A DNA stretch of 32,333 nucleotides from a virus. The stretch covers positions 1 through 32,333 of the IMG/VR virus record IMGVR_UViG_3300048135_000736; one strand, given 5' to 3'. A program made the position numbers and the translations under genes. Under the pieces are notes generated by a model, which made no database searches, had not been told where the DNA came from, and worked only from the letters and a program-made list of their open reading frames with translations. Below are positions 1 to 8,200 of the stretch, in pieces. Position 1 is the first letter of the stretch. Each line of letters starts with the position of its first letter.

Positions 1-354
1 CAATGCTGCAAACCGTGCCTCACTATAAGTATCAACTTCTACGTATTCAACATTCTCATCTCGTTTGATTGCAGAGATGTATCTGTCTGTTAAATCTACA
101 GTAGGATCCAGAGTAATATCATTGTTATTATGAAAACCAGAACTATCCAGATTGCTAATATCTTCAGCAATGCTATTAATGTACGAATAATCTTTGATTG
201 CATCTTTACGTGACTGAACACGATTCATTGCCTCTTGAAGGCTGGTTTCAGGAACAGCCTTTTCTACCACCCTTGGTTTAGGAGCAGGAACAATACCATC
301 AATCTCTTCCATCAAGGAAGAAATCTCAGCACTAATATCACTAAAGTCTGCCAT
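1..354 (-). CDS. Hypothetical protein, 3'-truncated by window edge
   Basis: An open frame starts at ATG 354-352 and runs off the left edge without a stop (118 codons visible). It begins MADFSDISAEISSLMEEIDG and is acidic and mostly helical in look, with a Pro/Lys/Val linker (PAPKPRVVEK) after about 20 residues. A good ribosome site (TTAGGA) lies just before the ATG, and a perfect late promoter TATAAATA lies 17 bases upstream, so it is probably a late virion or assembly gene like its neighbours. I do not recognise the family. The gene is real by start, ribosome site, promoter and codon openness; its function is unknown. Confidence 0.8.
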   Translation of the reverse strand, partial: MADFSDISAEISSLMEEIDGIVPAPKPRVVEKAVPETSLQEAMNRVQSRKDAIKDYSYINSIAEDISNLDSSGFHNNNDITLDPTVDLTDRYISAIKRDENVEYVEVDTYSEARFAAL

Positions 355-370
355 TTCCTAACTTTTTAAC

Positions 371-378
371 TATTTATA
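371..378 (-). promoter_or_regulatory. T4-type late promoter TATAAATA
   Basis: Minus-strand TATAAATA matches the full T4 late consensus. The TAA stop of the collagen-like gene upstream is embedded in it. It lies 17 bases before the start of the left-edge gene; with initiation a few bases downstream, the leader would be only about 10 bases and still hold the AGGA ribosome site. Confidence 0.75.
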
Positions 379-1432
379 ATGATACAGAATCAAGAGGCAA
401 CATGTCATTACTTGCTGCGTTAATTTGTTCCCATGAAGATCCTGTCCATACTCTCATCAAATTAGTAGTTGGTATAGTCCAAAGATCGCCAATTTCTGGG
501 TCACTTGGTGGTATTAAATTATATGTCACATTATTTGACTTATTAAGTTGTATCCAAGAATCTCCATACCAAATGTATAATTTGATTGTCGTTGATTCAA
601 TCCAAATATTTCCATCATCTGGATTTTCAGGAGCATCAACACTAAAGGTAACGTACTTCTCAATTCTGTTTACTTTTGTTTGAAGATTGGTTACTTTGAT
701 GGTGAGATCAACAATTGACTCCAAATACCAAGTATTAGCATCTGACTGGAATTCAAGGTTATCAACAGCTGGTAAGGCTAATTCCTTCAGATTCTCAAAG
801 GGGTTTATACCATCAAATGCTAGAGGTAAGTTGGCTGTATTACTAGGATCATCTGGTCCAAGTTTTAGACTATCTAACCACTCTTGCTCTGTTCCTACAA
901 ATCCTTCGTCAAGAGCAATTTGATAAGCAGATTTACCGTTTAATCCCTGATCACCTTGTTCTCCATCCTTTCCATCCTTTCCATCAATACCTGGAATACC
1001 TTGAGGACCCGGCAGAACTGCAAAAGGTCCAACATTATTCCACTTTGTTCCATCATAAACATGAAGATTATTATTTCTATCTGTTACATTCGCACCATCA
1101 TTCTGTACGGCTGGATAACCTAACATCTGAACGTATGTTCCAGATCCAATGTAATTAATAGATAAACCAGATGGTCCTATTGGACCTTGGATTCCTTGAA
1201 TTCCTTGTTCACCTTTCTCACCTTGTAACCCATCATCACCAATAGGACCAGGAGGACCTTGAACAGAACCTGTGTTCCAGTATGCAAGATCCCGCCAGAG
1301 TGTAACCCCATCACCCACCTTCATAAAGGTGGTGTCTAATTCATAACCTTGTTCGCCGCTGGCAAGTATTGGATTGTTCTCTATCCACTTCGCCGCATAA
1401 TCACGGCGAATTTGAATTCTAACGTTTGCCAT
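374..1432 (-). CDS. Tail fibre-like protein with Mtd_N-like head and collagen-like repeats
   Basis: A 352-residue protein. Residues 1-57 (IQIRRDYAAKW, NPILASGEQGYELDT, FMKVGDGVTLWRDL) match the N-terminal module seen in phage tropism determinants and fibres (Mtd_N type). Two Gly-X-Y collagen-like runs follow (about residues 58-92 and 142-165), the second leading into SAYQIALDEGFVGTEQEWLD, a motif often seen beside phage collagen repeats. Residues about 203-243 hold an NPF...NLEFQS...WYLE block shared with the gene at 2486-3109. The C-terminus carries two W-rich beta modules (DDGNIWIE, IGDLWTIP). It is probably a trimeric fibre or tip component; the receptor is unknown. It has its own late promoter and a ribosome site (AGGCAGG) before the ATG. 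Confidence 0.8.
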   Translation of the reverse strand: MANVRIQIRRDYAAKWIENNPILASGEQGYELDTTFMKVGDGVTLWRDLAYWNTGSVQGPPGPIGDDGLQGEKGEQGIQGIQGPIGPSGLSINYIGSGTYVQMLGYPAVQNDGANVTDRNNNLHVYDGTKWNNVGPFAVLPGPQGIPGIDGKDGKDGEQGDQGLNGKSAYQIALDEGFVGTEQEWLDSLKLGPDDPSNTANLPLAFDGINPFENLKELALPAVDNLEFQSDANTWYLESIVDLTIKVTNLQTKVNRIEKYVTFSVDAPENPDDGNIWIESTTIKLYIWYGDSWIQLNKSNNVTYNLIPPSDPEIGDLWTIPTTNLMRVWTGSSWEQINAASNDMLPLDSVSL

Positions 1433-1452
1433 AACCTGCCTGGTTTATTAGT

Positions 1453-1460
1453 TATTTATC
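1453..1460 (-). promoter_or_regulatory. Late promoter GATAAATA
   Basis: Minus-strand TGATAAATAACT, where TGA is the stop codon of the 340-residue fibre gene. It lies 21 bases before the ATG of the collagen-like gene, the usual spacing in this window. Confidence 0.72.
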
Positions 1461-2481
1461 AGACGCTTGCCAGATTCGTGAAGTCGTTAGTAAGGTAAAA
1501 TGACTTGACTTGAAAAGGGCTCATAGCCTTATCAGTGTCTACGCCATTTTCTGCTTCCGTGCCGGTTGCAAATCTTGTAACACCTTTTTGACTGTCAGAT
1601 GCATCTTTGACGCTGTAAGTAACATTGTCACTTGAATCCACACTAACTGTAATGGGATCATCACCCAAGAAGTTGTAGAGACTCAAGTCATCTACTGTGA
1701 GTTCCAAAGCAATAATTTTATCATTGACAGTCTTCAGTTGTGAAGCGTCAACAACTCTCTCACTGGTTCCATTAGCGATTGCAGTGGAGTCTGCTAGTCT
1801 CACAACACCTACAGCTGCAGTTGTTGCTGGCTTAATACTAATAACTGGTTCTGACTCACCATCAAGTACTTCTATTGGAAGTGAAGCTGTGACTTTGGTA
1901 ACTGTACCAATATCAGAACCTTCTTGAATTCCATCAAGTTTTGCTTTGTCAGATGCACTCAAAGAACCTGCAGCAGAATCAGTTGCCTCACTAATGCTAA
2001 TAACAGGATTGCTAGCATCACTTGAATCAACGACGATTGGTGCTGTACCCTTTACATGGATAACACCAACTCCAAATAGACCTGAGATTATATCCCACTC
2101 ATCTCCATCTTCACCTGAATACACACAGACATCACCAATATTACCAGTGGTTCCAGCAATATTTTGAAATGTTACGTCAAAGGTTCCATCATTAGATACA
2201 ATGTATGCTTCACCAGGAGTAGCGCCTGGAGCTGGTTCTACTGGATTAATATTGCCCTGATAACTAATCGTGCTTGGAAGGGTTACATCCAGCACTCCAG
2301 TGTTTGAGTCAATTACTAGATTCTCACCAACTCTAATAGCACCTAATGTAGCTGCCGTTGCAATTGGAAGATCTGTTGGTTGTGTTTGTGAATTGACGCC
2401 AGCCGAAAGAGTAGCATAGTCTACACTCTTTACGACGGCACCTTGTTGTACGACAAATAAGTCGGTTGGTTGTAGGGCCAT
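1459..2481 (-). CDS. Tail fibre-like protein with phage fibre repeat motifs
   Basis: A 340-residue protein. The start TDLFVVQQGAVVKSVDY resembles short N-terminal attachment segments of phage fibres. Residues about 162-184 hold ATDSAAGSLSASDKAKLDGI, a motif common in phage tail fibre shafts. Residues about 305-325 (GVTRFATGTEAENGVDTDKA) are another common fibre repeat. Beta-rich GTAPIVVDSSD and ASLPIEVLDG segments alternate between them. It starts 4 bases after the stop of the gene at 2486-3109 with no clear ribosome site or promoter, so it is probably translated by coupling from the same transcript. It is probably a peripheral fibre or shaft protein; the exact attachment is unknown. Confidence 0.78.
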   Translation of the reverse strand: MALQPTDLFVVQQGAVVKSVDYATLSAGVNSQTQPTDLPIATAATLGAIRVGENLVIDSNTGVLDVTLPSTISYQGNINPVEPAPGATPGEAYIVSNDGTFDVTFQNIAGTTGNIGDVCVYSGEDGDEWDIISGLFGVGVIHVKGTAPIVVDSSDASNPVISISEATDSAAGSLSASDKAKLDGIQEGSDIGTVTKVTASLPIEVLDGESEPVISIKPATTAAVGVVRLADSTAIANGTSERVVDASQLKTVNDKIIALELTVDDLSLYNFLGDDPITVSVDSSDNVTYSVKDASDSQKGVTRFATGTEAENGVDTDKAMSPFQVKSFYLTNDFTNLASV

Positions 2482-2485
2482 TTTA

Positions 2486-3109
2486 TTAACTGATGGGGTT
2501 TAGTAGTTTGATATCAAATCCATGTTGAACCACCTTGTCAGCTGATTGAACAGTGATAGGTGCTTTTGCTTTGAATTCAATAGATGCGCCAACATTATTT
2601 AGAGATTCAATGTCTTTTTCAATAAGTTCGACGTCACCATAAAGTGCGATAATCGCCTCAAGATACCAGGAGTTTGCATTAGACTGAAATTCTAAGTTAT
2701 CAGTTGAAGGCAAATCAGTTATCTTCAGGTTGTCAAAGGGGTTTAATCCTGCGAAGGAAAGTGGTAAGTCTGAAGTATCAGTGACGCCTCCGCCACCTCC
2801 TCCGCCACCACCAGAACCGCTATCTGGATTATTATCAATAAAGCCATTCCCTAAAGAGTCGCCACCATCAATAATAAAATCCCCATCATAATTAACGTTA
2901 GAACCAATAACCTGCCATTCACCTATTGCATAGATGTAAGTTAGTTCAGAATTTGGTTGAAACCAAAAGTCACCCTCGCGCAAATTAGAACCATCATCTC
3001 GTGTCGTGGGTTCGACATTAGAGACGATAACAAGACTACCACTTCCTGAACCACCACCTGGCAGTCCAGCAACACTGGCAATTGTTTTTATTGGTCTGTA
3101 ATAAGGCAT
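2486..3109 (-). CDS. Small fibre or tip protein with GDFW module and polyglycine linker
   Basis: A 207-residue protein. Residues about 28-70 hold a W-rich beta module (LREGDFWFQPNSELTYIY, then W). A run of nine glycines (about residues 100-108) links it to a block at about 113-153 (LNPFDNLK, DNLEFQSNANSWYLE) that is clearly paralogous to one in the collagen-like gene at 374-1432. The C-terminus (APITVQSADKVVQHGFDIK) resembles fibre beta repeats. A strong ribosome site (AAAGGA) and a late promoter precede the ATG. It is probably a virion tail accessory; I know no characterised homologue. Confidence 0.75.
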   Translation of the reverse strand: MPYYRPIKTIASVAGLPGGGSGSGSLVIVSNVEPTTRDDGSNLREGDFWFQPNSELTYIYAIGEWQVIGSNVNYDGDFIIDGGDSLGNGFIDNNPDSGSGGGGGGGGGVTDTSDLPLSFAGLNPFDNLKITDLPSTDNLEFQSNANSWYLEAIIALYGDVELIEKDIESLNNVGASIEFKAKAPITVQSADKVVQHGFDIKLLNPIS

Positions 3110-3127
3110 CGTGCGAGTCCTTTTTGT

Positions 3128-3135
3128 TATTTATC
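3128..3135 (-). promoter_or_regulatory. Late promoter GATAAATA
   Basis: Minus-strand TGATAAATAAC; the TGA is the stop of the gene at 3134-3721. It lies 19 bases before the ATG of the 207-residue gene. Confidence 0.72.
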
Positions 3136-3721
3136 AATAAGTAGAGAATGTGTCGCCTGGATCTGTACCCTCGCCACCACCGTCACCACCTGAACCAGGT
3201 GGATTAATTGGATCTGGTCCTGGATCTACATCATTACCACCTGGATCTGTACCCTCACCACCACCGTCACCACCTGAACCAGGTGGATTAATTGGATCTG
3301 GTCCTGGATTCACATCAGTACCAGGTTCTGATGTATCGTCCTCATAGTTTCTGATAAGGCCAAAAGCCTTACTCACAAATACCAATCCACTGGTTGCTTC
3401 AACAAGCCTGTCATCTGGAAACTGGATGACAACACTGTACACATACTTACCTTCCTCCATCTTATCAGTGTCTAATGCACTCATTTGAATTGCATAATGT
3501 CCTGACTGTGGATCTGGTAATGAAGTTGTAAACATCATTGCATTTGTTGTCTTGATCCCTTCTTTTAGTGCATCCTGAGCATTAGAGTGTTTGGCAACGG
3601 CACCAAAAACCTGACAACCTGTAAGATCTGTTGCACTGAAATCAGGATTCGCTAAAAAGAATGACTGGTGAAAGTCTGCTCCTGATGTGATTGCAATATT
3701 GACTTCGTATTGAGTTGCCAT
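3134..3721 (-). CDS. Structural protein: Ig-like beta domain with duplicated Pro/Gly tail
   Basis: A 195-residue protein. Residues 1-120 look like one beta-sandwich domain (FHQSFFLANPDFSATDLTG, PDPQSGHYAIQMSALDTD, GKYVYSVVIQF), of the kind seen at the N-terminus of baseplate or neck accessory proteins (BppU-like; recognised by pattern only). The C-terminus is two nearly identical 28-residue units rich in Pro, Gly and Asp (PGPDPINPPGSGGDGGGEG), probably a flexible arm. It begins two bases after the stop of the 98-residue gene, with no clear ribosome site, so coupled translation is likely. Confidence 0.72.
   Translation of the reverse strand: MATQYEVNIAITSGADFHQSFFLANPDFSATDLTGCQVFGAVAKHSNAQDALKEGIKTTNAMMFTTSLPDPQSGHYAIQMSALDTDKMEEGKYVYSVVIQFPDDRLVEATSGLVFVSKAFGLIRNYEDDTSEPGTDVNPGPDPINPPGSGGDGGGEGTDPGGNDVDPGPDPINPPGSGGDGGGEGTDPGDTFSTY
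3156..3323 (-). repeat. Two-copy 84-bp tandem repeat
   Basis: Bases 3156-3239 and 3240-3323 are direct copies of an 84-base unit. They are nearly identical over the first 70 bases (one difference, at 3172 versus 3256) and diverge at the end. Each copy encodes 28 residues of the Pro/Gly/Asp tail. The length is a multiple of three, so copy number can change without breaking the frame. Confidence 0.9.
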
Positions 3722-3723
3722 AT

Positions 3724-4020
3724 TTAAGGAAGCGTATTAGCGTTAGGTGTATCTCTGAGTGATGTCAACACCCATTGAATTCCAGAACCCAATGCATTGG
3801 GCATTGCAATCCATAAATGATTTTCAGGTGTCTGAAACCAGAAGTCTCCAACCACAGCACCAAGTGGTGGATTCACTCCAGGATTACCACCAAGAGAGGA
3901 GTTCCTGCTTGTTGTTTGTGTTGTCCACTTATCTCCATCCCATTGATAATTTACACCATTCACACCTGAGTGGATATAGTCAATGGGTGGGTTAGCAGGA
4001 AAGTCTAAAGGAAAAGACAT
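3724..4020 (-). CDS. Small fibre-like protein, 98 residues
   Basis: It starts with an FP...Y.W.G..W module (LDFPANPP, then VNYQWDGDKWTTQ) also found at the N-termini of 4023-5036 and 28559-29128. A GDFWF beta module follows (GAVVGDFWFQTPENHLWIA). The whole protein is these two modules plus a short tail, so it looks like a minimal version of its neighbours. It lies two bases from the genes on both sides and has no own promoter, so it belongs to the operon led by the giant gene or the coiled-coil gene. It is probably a tail accessory; the exact role is unknown. Confidence 0.7.
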   Translation of the reverse strand: MSFPLDFPANPPIDYIHSGVNGVNYQWDGDKWTTQTTSRNSSLGGNPGVNPPLGAVVGDFWFQTPENHLWIAMPNALGSGIQWVLTSLRDTPNANTLP

Positions 4021-4022
4021 GA

Positions 4023-5036
4023 TCAGTACTTGATAAAGGTGAAATAAGGAGTTGAGTTAATTTCTGGAATGCTAAAAGTGTTCACTTTATCTCCACTACC
4101 AAAATTGGAACCTGTTACAGCAAAGAGAGAAGCATAAGTGATTCTACTAACTGTTCTACCATCACATAACAAATAACCAGCAATGTCATCACCTGCAACA
4201 TGTTGAATGAGAGTTCCAACTGGAACTGCACTGACACCTGATAGAGTTGCAGGAGTGACTGCCTTATTAGTTACAGTTCCTGCTGCCACCTCATCTGCGG
4301 TTGCAACCTCTAAAGTTGTTACATAATTCTGAATTGCTGCCTTCAGTGAACCTGGACTGATTACTGTCTTTGTCCCTGTTCCACTGTTAACTTCTGACTG
4401 AGTGGCAAACCTTACAGTTCCTTCAGTTGTGTTTGTTGCAGAAGGTACTTCCTCTGCTTCAGGAGCAACGACCTGCTGAACAATGGGAGTGTCTCTTTGG
4501 AGTGGTTTCCAACCAACAAAGCCCTCTATGTCAGAGTAAATGTGTGCCTTATTACTATTTCTATCATACCAAATGTCTCCACGCTGTGGGTTTCTTTGTG
4601 GATAATGTGAGAAAGTAACACCCCTCTTATCCTTTTCAGTAACCTTATAAAAGTCTAAGATATCCTGAATCAAATCATACCAACCACCTTCAGAATAAAT
4701 GTGAAGCCTTTTAGATGTGGTGTTATACCAGAAATCCCCATCATTAGCAGTGTTGGGAGTAAAGGGACCTGAGGATGTACTAACTGCAGTTGCTGATGGT
4801 GATGTCTCAACCCATTGAGTTGAGTTTTCGTCTTTATAATAGACATACATTGATCCACCAACACTATCCCACCAGAGGAAACCTGGAATGTCAACTAGTG
4901 GCGGTGACGCACTTACAATAACAGGAGGTTGAATGGCAGTTTCCCAACCACCAACTTCACCATTGTATAGGTATTTTAATCCAGATGACGGATCAACGTA
5001 TGGTTGACTGGTATCTGATGGAAAATTTAGTGCCAT
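4023..5036 (-). CDS. Tail fibre-like protein with short tail-collar tip
   Basis: A 337-residue protein. It opens with the FP...YLYNG...W module, followed by three W-rich beta modules (IPGFLWWDSVGGSMYVYY; NDGDFWYNTTSKRLHIY; QRGDIWYDRNSNKAHIY). Fibre-shaft repeats follow (EGTVRFATQSEVNSGTGTKT, AVTPATLSG). The last 70 residues are a compact tail-collar domain (VGTLIQHVAG, GYLLCDGRTVSRITYASLF, FSIPEINSTPYFTFIKY), the fold used at tips of T4-like short tail fibres. The ATG overlaps the TAA of the upstream coiled-coil gene by one base. Probably a host-contacting fibre. Confidence 0.8.
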   Translation of the reverse strand: MALNFPSDTSQPYVDPSSGLKYLYNGEVGGWETAIQPPVIVSASPPLVDIPGFLWWDSVGGSMYVYYKDENSTQWVETSPSATAVSTSSGPFTPNTANDGDFWYNTTSKRLHIYSEGGWYDLIQDILDFYKVTEKDKRGVTFSHYPQRNPQRGDIWYDRNSNKAHIYSDIEGFVGWKPLQRDTPIVQQVVAPEAEEVPSATNTTEGTVRFATQSEVNSGTGTKTVISPGSLKAAIQNYVTTLEVATADEVAAGTVTNKAVTPATLSGVSAVPVGTLIQHVAGDDIAGYLLCDGRTVSRITYASLFAVTGSNFGSGDKVNTFSIPEINSTPYFTFIKY

Positions 5037-5245
5037 TACGTTATAGCTTTAGTCAATTGATGTAGAAGAGACTTGATTTCTGAGATCTCATCACTGAGTC
5101 TTTGAATCTCTGAACCTTGGTTGACAGATTTCAGAGCATTCTCTTTGGCGATCCTGTATCTGTCTCTGTCAGTTGATGCCTTATTGATAATGACGCCTGT
5201 TTCGGCGTCCTTATACAACTCTGCGTAACCTGAAACTTTATTCAT
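5036..5245 (-). CDS. Small coiled-coil protein
   Basis: A 69-residue protein. The N-terminal half has GYAELYKDAETGVIINKAST, followed by a basic stretch (DRDRYRIAKENALK). The last 25 residues form a leucine-rich heptad helix (IQRLSDEISEIKSLLHQL) likely to be a coiled coil. Proteins of this layout occur beside structural genes in marine T4-like phages (from memory, no characterised function). It overlaps the next gene by one base (TAATG). No ribosome site is visible before the ATG, and a late-promoter match sits only six bases upstream. Confidence 0.75.
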   Translation of the reverse strand: MNKVSGYAELYKDAETGVIINKASTDRDRYRIAKENALKSVNQGSEIQRLSDEISEIKSLLHQLTKAIT

Positions 5246-5250
5246 ATTAT

Positions 5251-5258
5251 TATTTATT
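5251..5258 (-). promoter_or_regulatory. Late promoter-like AATAAATA almost touching a start codon
   Basis: Minus-strand GAATAAATA contains the TAA stop of the giant gene. Only five bases separate it from the ATG of the 69-residue gene, against 14-22 elsewhere, so RNA starting here would be leaderless or begin inside the gene. It may serve the downstream fibre genes or be chance. Confidence 0.45.
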
Positions 5259-8200
5259 CAGAGCAGATCATCATAAAATCATCAATCAGTGGAGTCTGAC
5301 AAGGATTATCTGATGTCATCACAATCTTGATTGCAATACCATCAAATCTTGCTAGGTTCTGTGCTGAGAATGTCAAACTCTCCCACTCATGTGACTCCAC
5401 CATAAATGGATTCACATTTGAGTAAGTTCTTGCTTCAATCTTATCAGCGTTGTCTGATAATCCAGGTACAAACAATGTAGTTGTCTGTCCAAATTCATTG
5501 TTAGTCTCAACTGATTGAGTTGGGTTGAATGGTGCCCAACTCAAGTCTCCAAACTCACCATCAAATCCAACAGCTTTTAATCTGTAGTATGCTCTGATGT
5601 TAGTCACATTATAGAAGACTGATGTCAATCTAAGTTCAATGCCATCGCATGCGTTATCAAAGATAAACATTCTTGACGACCACTTAGCGTAACTTGAACC
5701 ATTAGGAAGTGTCTCATCATTCCAATAATTACCTGAGTCTGCCTTAGAAACAGTTGCGATACCTAAGTCAGCAAGAGAACCAGAGACAGTTGATGTCTTG
5801 GTTGGAATTGAGTTACCTCTCAACACCAACTTATTGATGTTAGGTAATGCCTTAACTACCTGTGCTGATGTACCATCAAATTCAAGTTTCTCAACAACTT
5901 GTGCTGCATCAAATGTACTGTCAAAGGTAACTGTACTGGTGATAGGTCCGTAGATTGGATGTGTGGGTGGGAAGTTCTCAACCAAGTTTCTTGTACAAGT
6001 AACGGCTGTTCTCTGAAGATCAATAACAGGAGAGATCTTAGAGGAATCTGTTCTCAGCTTAACATCCATCTCAAAACTTCTTCTACCACCAAGAAGTGTT
6101 GGACCGCTAAACTTACCTTCATTGAGGTAGTTACCAATCACCATAGGATCTTCAAAGTAAACATCATCTGTAAGTTGAACATTGATTGGTACTGATCTGG
6201 TGTAAACAACTGCGTCATTATAACCAGAAATGCCTTGTCCATAAGCCGTTGTTACTTCAGTCTTGAATGATGCTCCAGGGAAAATCATTGCTCCTGTGTA
6301 GAGGTTCATCACCTCGTATGGACGACTTGGCGTCAGACTTACAATGGTACCACCACCTCTTTCAGCAGAGGTTGCATCCATTGGCATTTGGATTGTGAAA
6401 TAATCAAAGTGAGAGTGGAGGACTGTGTGAACGTTATTGAATAATGTACCATCAATTCCACCAATGTCCCCAACAACTCCTCTGATTTCTGTAAGATCTC
6501 CAGGATGAAGTCCATGGTTACCATGATACACACGAACGATTGATGGATTATCACCAAAGGCTGTACCAGTACCTACATTACCATTCGTTTCAATTGGATC
6601 CAAGTCAACAAACTCTTGTCCAATTGGTTGGTTCTGTAAGTGGAGTCTTGCTTCAAAGTCAGTTGAGAATTCTGCTCTCTTCATCTCAAACTTAATGTCT
6701 TGTGTCTGATCCTCAGTCCACAATCCACCATTCTGTGATTTGAACAGAGATCCAAGTGAAGGTTGTTCTACCACACGAGTTTGAGTGTTCAGTAAATTCT
6801 CACCCAGCTTAGAACAATAAGCAGTGTATTCAACTGAGTTTGGAGATTTCAGAACGAATGCATAAGTCTCACCTGGCATCAGGAAGATAGGATTCTTAAA
6901 TCTAAACTTCGTTCCAGCTGATGCATCAGCTGATGTTGAGACGCCCATGATGACAGCTTTCTCATGAGGCTTCACCCTCACTTCAAATCCTGCACCTGCT
7001 CCCTTAATTGTTGGGTGAAGTCCAAGATCAATAACGGTAACAGTTGGGATTTCTGTGTAACCTGAACCAGGATCAAGTAATCTAACATCAAAGAGTCTTC
7101 CTTCCTGACTCACTCTTCCTGTTGCCGTTGCAGATACACCACCAGGAAGTTGTGGTCCACTACAAATCAGTTGAATGAATTGATCATCAAATCCGTCAAT
7201 GTCACCTGATGCACCAATTGTTGCTCCATAACCAACTCCAAGAGAGGTGACATCAATTCGTGTGAGTCTTAACTCATCCTGGACGATCCTAAACTGTGAA
7301 CCATCTCTTGCTGCAATTGATTGTGGATCCTGGTTAATCAGAACCTCACCTGGTAGGAATGTACCATTGTAATTGGTAAGGACCAAATCATAAACGTGGT
7401 TGTCAACATTTTGTGAAGGATTAGAAGTTGCTGATGAGAACACAACAGCTGACTTAACAATACCAGTTGCATTTGATGTCTCACCCCTAACACTTACTCC
7501 TTCTCTAATTGATGTCTGATTAACAGCAGTACCACCAAGGATACAAGTCATTCTCAGAATTGTGTCACTATTAAGATTCACAATAGAGTTTGGCATGATA
7601 GTTGTGGTTGGTACTGAACCTTCTGTGGTGGTAAGGTAAGCCTCAACACCCTGTGTTGGATCCTTCGTCTTAAAGAAAGTCTCCAACTCAGTAACAAACA
7701 CACCATCAGGATGCTGAACATCATCTACGATAAATGTCTGTGCAATGGGGTCAAAGTAGTTTGCTGAAGTAACTCGTGAGGAAGTTGAGCTTGAACTTCG
7801 AGTCTCAGATCTTCCTGTTGAGATGGTAGAGTTAGAGAACCTTGGAATTCTTGTTCCAACAATTGTCTCCTGTTTGTCAATAAGAACACCTGATGCTGTA
7901 AAGGTTGCATCTGCAAATCCTTCCACCAAGTCCAAATCAGTTTCATCTGAAGGCGATGAAGTGATTCTTACACTTCTTGTTCCTGTTGAGAAAGATCTCG
8001 TAGGTCCAGATGTCTCATAAGAAATTCTGTCAAAACTTATGTACCTTCCTCCTTCAACTGGTGGTCTACCATTAGGAATCAACATGATTCCAGTAACAGT
8101 ACCCACATCATCAGAGATAAGAGGAAGACCAAAACCAGCGTTAGTGGAGCCACCTAACCCAGAGTACCTTAAAAGGTCATCTGAGCCAATTGTGGGAGTG

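Noticed and set aside
402-683. Plus-strand open frames (e.g. 402-683, 11960-12502, 27966-28511)
   Set aside because: They lie fully opposite well-supported minus-strand genes, lack ribosome sites and recognisable domains, and reflect the codon bias of the real strand.
374-1432. Diversity-generating retroelement suggested by the Mtd_N-like head
   Set aside because: No reverse transcriptase, template/variable repeat pair or C-type lectin tip is visible in the window.
3156-3323. CRISPR-like direct repeats
   Set aside because: There are only two 84-base adjoining copies without spacers, and they encode an in-frame protein repeat.
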